A stretch of 64,000 nucleotides of DNA from Glandiceps talaboti (Eukaryota; Hemichordata; Enteropneusta; Spengelidae), in NCBI RefSeq assembly GCF_964340395.1, contig NC_135566.1, forward strand, positions 16,442,501 to 16,506,500. Reading direction: 5' to 3'. Below the pieces are notes generated by a model. It searched no databases. It saw only the letters and a program-made list of their open reading frames with translations, and had not been told where the DNA came from. A program made the translations under genes and the position numbers. Positions 26,701 through 37,900 of this stretch are shown here, one piece after another (the stretch's first letter is position 1; each line of letters begins with the position of its first letter).

Positions 26701-29700
26701 CCAAGAACACAAGGTCAAGGAATTGAAAAAGCAGCATTCTAAAGCACTAAGAAAAGAGTTGAAACAATTACATGACAAGTGAACCATGTATTATAAGTCA
26801 TGTCAATACATTGACCTGAATGTGGTAACCCTTCAACTTTTCAAGTCTGCCACTACTACTTTATACTTAAAGCGCTTTATAAGAACCCAACATTATTACT
26901 TTGCCCTGTAAAAATGACAATAGAAGTTTTTACTGCATAGAATGATCACTACAACACTCAGCATTACAAATAATTGACAGTCTGTGCTGCCTCTGTCCAT
27001 AGTGTATCTATGTTAACATTTACAAATAAATTAAAACACTGCTAGTTATACAGATATGAAATTTAAGCTCTTTTGACTGTTGTAAACTGTTTCTCTTTTT
27101 ACAAACAACTGAATATTTACTTAATTTTATTTTTAAGATACCCTGTAAACATGATAAAAAAGGGTTTTACTGTTCAGGATGTGAGTACCACTTGGCATTA
27201 CAAATACAAACATGCATTTTTAAAAATTAACTGTTGTGTGCTTGTTAACACCGTGTACATGTACATTGTAATCATGACTGTGATACTTGGTACTTACAGA
27301 TATGAGAGAGTGTTATTTCTGTCAATCATTGTACAATTTACAAGTTTTTCATTTTATGTACCAACAAATTAATAACCTTAAATAAATTATAAGGAGCTAC
27401 ACATACATTTAGTTAGAGTCTTTCATATATTTGTGATGTTGATGAGATTTTATTAATTATTTAGCCATGTTAGAACATAGACAATGAAGGGACCCCCCAC
27501 TATTGTCTATGGCTAGTATTTCCCTTTCCTACATTGAGTATGGTCTGCGTCGATGAGGTAATGGTCTGTGGTCAAGTTCAAAAGCCGCATCAGTCATGAC
27601 ATTCCCACTCTTTATCTTCAACATGTTTGATGATTTAAGTCTCAAAGCATTTGCATTCTGACTGAACTGCTGGACTGAAGGGGCTTCATTACCACCTTTC
27701 ATCTGCCTTTGGTTTCCAAAATAGGATTCCAGTGGATCCTGGTTAAATTTCTCAGTTAAAACCATCTGTACACCTGGCTGTGATAGTAGGTAGCGCGTCA
27801 GTTCTACTGCCGATTTCACTGCATCAAGAAAAAATAGATTCACTTAGTTAAAACTACTGACTGACCAAAGGTTTTGTTTTACCTACTAGTACTAGGAATA
27901 AGTCACTTTTGAAACTTAAAGTGGCCATATGGATTAGATTTGGGTATTTATTTTGGATTTTTAATTTTATAAAAAGGTTATAGTATGTTTTCCTATTTGA
28001 AAAAACAATGTGAAATAACATATACCAAGACCTTGTTTGTTTCTCAATTTAAAACAACAACATGCAAAGTTTGTTATTGTACGTACAATAACAAACATTT
28101 TACACATATTTTAGTGTTTTGCAATTCATTGAGTTACAAACAAGGACTTTGTATATATTGTTTCACATTGTTTTTTCAAGTAGAAAAACATTACTTTTTC
28201 ATAAATTAAAATCCAAAATAAATACCCAGTTCTCATCTACATGGCCACTTTAAGTTGACAATGCAGAAAGGAATACACATGTAAAATACCAATTAGCAAA
28301 AGTGTTGTGACCTGAACACATACATAAATATATATATACATACTAGTAGCACAACATCAGTGCAGTGTGTTTTGCTTTCACTATAAATCACACATGAATA
28401 AATAAAGAAAAAAACTTTCTCGGCTAATCAAACTGACACATCTTTGGCTGGTGACATCTAGCCAATTGTCATTACAAAAAAAGTTGAATAATTTCATACC
28501 TGACATGCGGAGTCCTTCTAGCGTTTCTCTGCTGAGCTTCATTTTGTTCCTCTCTTTAGGAGATAACTCATGTCTGGCATCAACAACCTCATCCCAATCG
28601 CTGAGGTACTTCAAAAAGTCATTCTCTAGCCACTGAAATGGAAGGTCATAGTTTGTATATATGCCAGTAATCATTTTGCGCAGAGTTTAGCATGTTCAGT
28701 AGTTCACTACAAACACTACAAATTAACGAAGGAAAGGATAATGGTGACTGTTGTTAGTTTAGATTAACTTCTCCCAAGATTTAAACATCTGGCTTTGTCA
28801 TAGCACACAAGAACTGCAAGTTGTTTAACCACTACAGATTATTCTTGGAAACCATCAAGAGTATTCAAAATACTTTTCCATAATCTTTAGTAATTTATAA
28901 GTGTAATTGTGAAATTTTTGCACTATAATGTTTTTACACTACATATTGAACTCATGGTAAATACAGCGAGACCACTGACCTTTAACCTTGCATCATCAGG
29001 TGATCTATATGGTAACAAATCTGGTTTCCTCTTCAGTTTGCCCTCCTTCACACTCCGCACATTTAAGCAATCAAAGAATTTATCAAAATGGCGAATGAAC
29101 TGTATGGTAGCCCTGTTCCCATTTCCATAAAATGTCTCAATTGCATTGGCTACTGTGGAGCTGAGAACCTGTTGTAGGAATGAAATGAATTCTTTTTAAC
29201 ATTTATCTTTGTACATGTTTTCATGGACAGTGTCGAAAGCAATTACATGCCTCAAGATATTTCTGGGTGCTTTGTAAATAGATTAATGTTATGAATAACA
29301 CTTAATTTTGCCATTCGAGAATTGTATCATGCTTGATCAGCAAAGATATACCCTATATTTCCATTCTTACCTGAACTGCATACTTGACTTTCATTCTGGA
29401 AAATGATGTTAGGTATATGTGTTCATACTTTAGCTTGTAGCACAAGAAAAGACCACCTCGCTCAAGATCTGCCCTGTATATGCCTTCAAGAGTTTTCCAA
29501 CTGATGTTGTCACCATTCTAAAAACAAATTTAAAACAATTTATGTCAGTTTGCTAACATCATAGCTTTTCAGAATCGTATCTGTATCTGATGCAAACTAG
29601 TTTGCATGGTCAATTCAATGGCCACTTCATGTATACGCATGTACACACATTTGCAATGATTAAAAAAAATCTATAAAAAATTACATATCTGTTGCTTTCA

Positions 29701-32381
29701 AACTATTTATTACTTTGTCAGGTACGATAAATTTGGTTGATCATGCTATCTATTGAGGAAAATAATAGTAGCAGACGAGTTACCAGTATTTTCCATCAGC
29801 AGTGAAAACACTTTAAATTGACTTACCCAAAGAATTCTCTTTTTACTGTGAGAACCAGAGTTAGACCAACAGTTCCTGGTAGTTTTCATTAGATGGGGAA
29901 CATCAGAGAAAAAGTAAATATATCTCTCATCCATTGCGTATGGGTTATTGGTACGATAGACCACCTCCCTGGAATTTCTATCAGCACTGTGCAGCCTGCA
30001 GAATCTTCGATTTGCTGATGCTCCATCTGCAGTTGAGGCCATTACTTTGAATCCAATTAATTCTAAGTAGGCGATGGCCTCCCAAACAAGTATCCAAAGA
30101 AAGTCTGATGTAATGGTCTTTGTCGGGAAATGGGCTATTGGATATTGCAAATTAATGGTAATGCCACGGACCATAAATGCCAGAATATAATTGGCAATGT
30201 CTGGTGTTTTGGAACTGTTTCCATCCAAATGCCCTTCGTAATCTGCCAGAACATTGCAAAAATTACCCATGTTGATGAAGCCAACAAGCGTGCCACTGCT
30301 CTTCTCGTACACCAGATCAGATTTAATTCGCAACTCATCATGTAGCAGCACTACATACTTCTGGTAGTCTTCTAATTGAAGAAAGTTACACTCCCTGTAC
30401 AGTTGCTCTAATATGTCACATGTAAAGCCTGTTGATGGTTTAGTCCATTGTGTATAGTCTCTTAAAGTTCTTTCATTTGGAAGTTCAATAACCCCACTGT
30501 CTTTCAGTGCCCTGTAAGCAGCACCAGACCGTAAACGTAAGTTTAGGCACCATTTAATAAACATTGGATGCCACCTACAGGCCCGCTTATCCTGACATTG
30601 TATGGCCTTTAACTGCTGTTCCCAAAACAGTCTTTCAAAAGAACCCTCCCTGTGTTCTCTTTCAATAACTTCTGTGTACTGCTGTACCACTTGCTCTAAA
30701 CCATCTGAGAGGCCACTATCAAGTGGAACACCTTCTTCTCTGATATTCATGTTTAGTTTATTGCGCAGCCTTGCCTCCCTTGACTCTATTCTTCTCTTTG
30801 CCTTAATAATATTCAATGTCCTTAAATGAAGTTCACTTTCATTCAACCTTGATAGTGGTACAGTACTGCTTGCATCAGTCCTGGAAAAGGGTTTGTCTTC
30901 TTCATTTGACCGTCTTTTCTCCTTTGATAAAATCGCGAATAATTTGTTGCGGAAATTGTAACAAGCACTACACCTTTTCTTCCCCTGTGGAAGAAGTGCC
31001 TGGCAGTCGACTGAAAATAGTGAGTACTTGTGCTTCACACCATGCCTGTCTATGACATTCCTTCTTTGTCTCTGACCTACTGTCACTGCAGATTTACCAG
31101 TGCCTACACCAATGAAAACACCATTTCTACAGCTGGCAATTTCTTCAAATTTGTCATCTGGGTTGCCAATGCATAAACTGCTTTGGTGCACTTTATCTAA
31201 AAGGGACAGGAGAGTTGATGCTGATGTGATCATTCTAGGAAACTCATCTAGGACTGGTTGACTTGATACGTCACACTGGTGAACCTTTACATTCCATGTC
31301 CCATCTCTAGCTAACAAAACTGATTTCAGTATCTCAGGGTCTTCACTACCCTCCGCCATTATATAAAGAAAATGCAACATGTCTTCACTGAACTGCTTCA
31401 CCCATCCCTTCGGTAAACAATGTGAATGAACTCTGGTCTGGATAATATCAAAGTTGTTTGAGCATGATGTATGTTTGTGTGTACATGTAACTGGATGACC
31501 TTGACTGAAGCAGTGAGGAACTTCATTACAGACTTTAACAACTGACTGGTTGTATATAGCAGGAGTGAGGGGATACTGTAGAGTTGATTGTGGCACTGGA
31601 TAAGAGTAGACTGTGCTATTTGGCAGGTGACTGACTGACGGCAGTTGTATTTCATTCAAAAGACCAATACTTGGCTGTTGTGATTGCCTGTGTGTCTGTT
31701 GCAAGTTTGGCAGGTTGTCGTATACATCTGGCTGTTGTGTGCTGTTTGGAATGTTGTCACATACCAATAGACTTGAATGTTCTTCATGTTCTGTTTGGTC
31801 TTTGTTTGTTTGCACTTCCTTCTTTTCTGCAGCCTTTGTTTGTCTTTTTCTCTTATAATTTTTCCTGTGTTGGGACACACCCCATTTGTAAGGCATGATG
31901 TCTGATGTGAGTAAAAAAAAATCACAAATGAAAAAAGCAATTGTTAGCATTGTGGAATACCATAGAATATCTGAAGTACATGTTATCCATATCAACAAAA
32001 ATTAATATAGAAAATTAATAGCTCAATTAGTTTTAATGTAGAAAATGTCATGGAGAACATATGGAGACTTCCAGGGATGTGAACCAAAACAAAATAACAT
32101 CTTCATGGTGTTGTAGAATATTATGCCTCTTCAGTTTTACTTTTGACTTTTTATTAATTATCAATAAAAATACTGATACTATTCATAGTAAATGTGACAG
32201 TATGAACCCAAGTTATGAACAGAACCTTGAGAAAGAAAATTATGTTGATATATTACTATTAGTACTGATAATTTTGACCGGACTAGTAATATCACTCAAT
32301 TTGCACACCAACCAAAACAACACAAATTGTTATCTGGAGGCAATGATACTATTATTGTATTATTGATACTCAAGGACATGA

Positions 32382-32429
<48 letters not shown>

Positions 32430-34911
32430 GTTGTTGTTGTTGTTTGACGCCATTGCATGACGGGGTGATTACAAATACTACATGCACACCTTAGAGTTGT
32501 GGTATCGATGGTTATGATTATACCATTATGATTATACTCGTAATATATTTTGCAATTTTTTAACGCTGATACATGGCCGGCTATACTCAACTACGTGAAC
32601 GCATACAGCTGTTTTGCTTCCCGGAAGTGATAGACAAAGCTACGTACGGAGACTCCGGAAACCGACATCTCCTCAGTTGTCGAGCGACAATATTAACCGT
32701 ACACTCTCAGAAAGGGGGTACGAGAAGGAATATGAGAGAAACCATATGTCATCAGCCATAAAAAGGGCCCCGGGTACCCTAAACCTTGGATTTTTGTAGC
32801 TTTTATTACACGACGCCATGACAAGTTCATTGAGTACTGGTTACGTGGTGACATGATAAACCTCAATCGGAACGACATGGTCCATGTTTTTTCGAAGGAT
32901 ATTTAACGACAAAATTGTAAAAGGGGGACAAAATTAGACTAATTTAGCAAATCGGTACGTCAGTTACGAGCTGTACAGGGACAATCGTGGCATTCGAATG
33001 TCGAGTAATTGTATGACATGATACCCCTTGTCCACAGAAAATGTCAAAGTACACGTTTTGCCTCTGGTAGAAAGACTTCGTGCATGTCTTTACACACAAA
33101 AAAAAAACCGACGGAGAAATTTTAGTTCAAAAACTTTACAAACTAATACAAAGACAACAACGGTAAAGTTTTAGCAGTAAACAACATATGAACATGAGAA
33201 CATAAGTCATAACCTGTGGTCGGGCATTTTTTGATTTATTTTTATACGACGTCAGTATACACTCGACAACGGCAAATTGCACGGTGCACTTGTTTAGTAA
33301 CACAAGAACGACTTCATGCATGTGGTTTCCATAAAAACATGACCAGAAAATAGTAATACGGGGACAAAATCCATAACTTGAAGTGACACATTGATACAAT
33401 TTACAGACAACAATTAGACATCGAAGCATTTCATTGTCTTGACTGAAAGTGTACGTATAGAAAATTAACTGAGAATGGCAAAAGAAACTTACCGTTAGAA
33501 CCTAATGACAGAAGAGACAAACTCCAAATTCGGACGAAATATCTTCGAAAAGATTGAGAAAACACGATTTCTTTTGCACCTCGAACCACACGTTGTGAGT
33601 TATCGCGTCAGGCTGGTTGTGCTGGTAGCGTCAGATGACGTCATTTCCCGTATTTACACACGCGCGAGATTAGGCAGCGCCAACTGTTATATTCCAGACA
33701 AGCTCGCAAAGATAAACAAAGATTACTCTTTGAAGTTTTGCCGGCTTTCCTGTCCTTCTCCCCTCCACTGTCTATGGTTACTCAGACTCTCACCACTGAG
33801 GGCTCTTCTACGAGTCCACCCAGACGAGAGTCTGGGGAAACCATGTTTCAACTACCCTGCGCCGGGAGTCACACACTTCTTCCCAGTCATAAAAATTGGG
33901 CTTACGAGATGTCAAGCTACTTCCATCACAGCCGTTGTGATTGTTATAGTGACCACCCTATTTTTTTTATGTTTCTCATTACTTTTTCATAGCAACTACA
34001 GGCCAGTCGGTTGATCTAAAATAAAATAATCTTCATGTTCCTCTGCCCCTCCTTTTCATCCTCTCTATCTGTTTTTTATTGGATTCCTGGTACAAGCCCC
34101 TTCCCAGCTTCTCTACACGATTGGCATGTTCTCAGACCCCCTACTTGAATAAACTTCTGTCATGAAAGAAATCCTCTGTTCTTGAGCAAGTGTCATCGTC
34201 GCCGCCATGACTGTAGATTATGTCGACAGTTCAGACACTTGCTTATTCTTGCCAGAGAGGACGCTGTTCCACAAATTTCAAGGGAGAGTGAAAGAAAAAT
34301 TATTTTGATGTCAGACTGAAAATTTGGGTTGGTCGGGTAATGAGAAACAAGAAAAAAAATATGGTCACCCTTAGTAGCTATATAGTTCAAAATGTTATAA
34401 TATTAACAAAACTTTTTATTGCATACAGATTTACTATTATGCAGAGGCCAAAACTACACATACAACATACCCAGATGGCTTAGAAGTTTTACAGTTTCCA
34501 AAGTAAGTTTGTTTTTGTTTGTATTTTAATACTTCTATACTGTTTGGTTGTTTTCACCTAGAGGTTCTTTCAGTGATGTCTTACCATCTGTGTGTCTTTG
34601 TCTGTCATCATTTTCTCGAAAGCGACTGGCTCAATTCAAACAAAGTTTGGTAGACATATTCTTTATGATAATAGCTAGAACTGATTAGGTGTGGTAAACA
34701 TCCTACGAATATTAATGAGGTATTTGCATAAATAATTTTCAGTGTTTAGGCAATATCTTAATAGTGCATAATTTTAATTTCATGTAACTTTGTAAATACA
34801 GTGGTGTTAACAAAGTGCATGTGTCGTGTAACACTTGTTAATGTAGCTTTTCACCATAATTAATGGTTCAGTAATTAGACTCTGCCTCTGTCTGTCTGTC
34901 TGTCTGTCTCT

Positions 34912-34981
<70 letters not shown>

Positions 34982-37900
34982 ATGCGTCTCTGTGACTCTG
35001 AGCAACCAAGCAACAAAAAGGAGCAAAGAAAGATGTTTCCTGGCTTGTTATATCACTGGTACTTTTGTAGCCACCAACAACTGCAAACAACAAGAAAATA
35101 TTACCACTTATAAGTTATATATAGCATTTTATACTTACATAAATCCTATCTTAGGTCTAGTAGTACTTAATTAGATGCTTTAGGAGACATTTTCTGACAC
35201 CTTTGGAGACATTTTCTGACACCTTTGGGAGACATTTTCTGACACTTTTGGGAGACATTTTCTGACACCTTTGGGAGACATTTTCTATGACCTAAACCAT
35301 GCATTCAAAGTCATCTTGTCTATAGCACTAGCAATTTAAATGTCATCAACTTTGCACATTTAATATGTGTATTAATTCAGCCAAAATGTTAAAGTTGACT
35401 GAAAGTTCCACATTGTCAGATCTAGACGCGTTATGTATTTAGATGTTATTCCCTAATAATTTTCTTCGTGCAGCCAAGGAAAATATGAGTGACCTAAGGG
35501 GTCTTTATCACACCAAGTCGCTAGACGAGTAGTGATAAAACCCTTAGGTCACAAGTATTTTCAGACTGAATGATGAAAAATATTGGAGAATAAGATAATT
35601 ATACTAGTGCCAGTAATATCAAAGAAAAATCGGGGAAAGTAATGACAATTTTGAACATTTTGACTCATATTTTGAACACAGTAGAACCAGTGACGTAAAC
35701 ATATGTTGTCGTGACACAGACACACATTGTCGTGACGTAGAATGACCAGAGTATATATTCCATTTTTTTTTTCAACTTGGCTTGTGCATGGTATAAAGAA
35801 ATGTATGTATTCATGGTTTGGCTTATTTCATTGTTGTAGGGAGTCTTACGTAACATGTATTTAATTTAGGCACCTTATGTTGCTGGTGGTTTTCTTGGTT
35901 GCCTGTTTAGGCACATTAAGTCATTTGTGTTTTCAATACGTTAGGCCAAAAAAAAAGAATTATTTGGTTCTGGTCAGGGTAAACTATCTAAAGTGGTGCG
36001 ACGACGCGAATCTTTTTTTTTCCTAATTTTTTTTTTTTTTTGCAAATTAGTAAATATACATTTTTTTGACACTTTACATACTCTGTTCTATCATATTTAT
36101 CTCTTGAAAAACTTCCTTTTTCTTCGAAGCAGTTTAGGCTTTGTATTTAAGCAGTCTTGGCATGTAGGGTAGATTTCAGCTGCTTGTTCTCCTGATATCA
36201 GGAATAAATAAGGAACGGGAAAGCAAAAATTATCGAAAAAAAAAGGATCGACGCGGGGGTATTCAGGGCACGCGCACGCTGACCAGAACCAGATATATTT
36301 TTTTTTTTGGCCTTATCATACTCTTTTGTTTACATTGTATTTTCTGTGACAGAACATTTTATCAGCCCCCTTACATCACTAGTTAGTCTCGTTACTATAT
36401 GTTGGGCTCAATTTTCTACAATCTGCCTCCACCGTACAATCAGATGCCTTTATCTAGCACAACACTGCATTCTTACCACTCGCAGTGTCAGTTTTATGCT
36501 AATGGAGTGTTGATATAAACGGGATGACATTTTCGCGTCTTAATGTGACTTGCTTTCAAACTGGAAGGTTTGGTTTCTTGTAACCTGAACTAAGTAACTA
36601 ATGACAACTGCCTGGGGTGTGTGATGGATAACTACTGAGATACGTTGTTCATCTAATCCCCAGCAGCAGATTTAGCTAGATTTTCGGTAGACTATGTTCA
36701 TTGGACTCTATGTGGAAAGAGAAAATGTGCCCAATGATGTATAGCAACTCGACTAATCTCTAGTATAGTAGTTTCCATTGAACATTTACTTATTTGTGAA
36801 CACCTTGAAAGGTTAATATCATATGTCAATCATTTGATAAACAGCAACCAAATTGAGAAACACTATCCGGATGGAACAAAGGAAATCACATTCCCTGACC
36901 ACACTATCAAGTATCTATTTCCAAATGGATGTGAAGAAAGTATTTTCCCAGATGGCACAGTCTTACGGGTGGATAAAAATGGAGACAGAACAATGGAATT
37001 CCCAAATGGACAGAGAGAAATTCACACATCACAATATAAGGTAGGAAATATGTCTCATATGCAGTATGTGGGGTGGGAAAGATGGGGAGGGAGATTAGGA
37101 AATATGTCTAGTATGCAGAATGTTTGTGGGGAGGGGGAGGGGGGTTAGGAAATATGTCTAGTATGCAGAATGTTTGTGGGGAGGAGGGGGGTTAGGAAAT
37201 ATGTCTAGTATGCAAAATGTTTGGGGGTGGGAAAGAGGGGGAGGGGATTAGGGAGAAATTTATACATCACAATATAATGCAGGAAATATATCTAGTATGT
37301 AGTATGTGGGGTGGAAAAGAGGGGGAGGGGATTAGGGAGAAATTCATACATCACTATATAAGGTAGGAAATACAATATTCATTGTTGATGGGGAAGGGGT
37401 TGAATTTATTCAATACAATATGTCCCAAGGTAGGGAATATGTTTAAGTATACAGTGTGAGGGCAGAGGGCAAAGAGAAATTTGTGCAACTAATACAAGGT
37501 TGGAATATGTAAAGTGGGGGGGGGGGGGGGGGGGGGGAGGTGTTCAAAATTTTAACACATAACTATATGGGTAATATGTATGGTGTATATTGCATGGTGG
37601 GCGGGGGTTGCAAATTGGCAAATAGAGATTCATACAATATAACGAGGTAGGAAATATGTAAAGTACTTATTGTGTGTGTGTGTGGGGGGGGGGGGGTTCA
37701 AATATTTATAACTTATGCAAAGGAATACATATAGTGATATACATATATACGATACAGTAACACAATACATGCTTGGATCTCCCAGCCATAATTCTCAATA
37801 CATACTTTATTGTAGTATTGTAAAAGCCATCACCACTTTACCATCAGAAGAGTATTTTGTACGGCATGACAATATGAAAAAGATATCAACATAGAAAATG

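Larger units (their letters stand above)
24110..33776. mobile_element. P-superfamily DNA transposon carrying two genes
   Basis: A 9,667-bp element in a CENPJ intron. It is bounded by a perfect 36-bp terminal inverted repeat starting CATAGACAGTGGAGGGG (24110-24145 and the reverse complement at 33741-33776). It is flanked by direct repeats GTTACTC (24103-24109 and 33777-33783). The match can be read as an 8- or 9-bp duplication (TGGTTACTC) if the terminal bases are shared. P elements make 7-8-bp duplications and begin with CA, so this fits. Inside are a - strand P-like transposase (31896 to 27529) and a convergent + strand C2H2 zinc-finger gene (24357-26782). Both reading frames are intact and the TIRs identical, which suggests a young, possibly active copy. 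A MITE (27915-28254) sits in one intron of the transposase gene. Confidence 0.93.

Noticed and set aside
32573-32878. Possible THAP-domain exon upstream of the transposase
   Set aside because: Checked both strands for the C2CH spacing and the AVPTIF-type end; not present. Frames are short and lack splice support.
33505-34014. 169-codon open frame on the + strand
   Set aside because: It runs across the right terminal repeat of the P-like element into host intron, so it cannot be an old gene, and it shows no recognisable protein.
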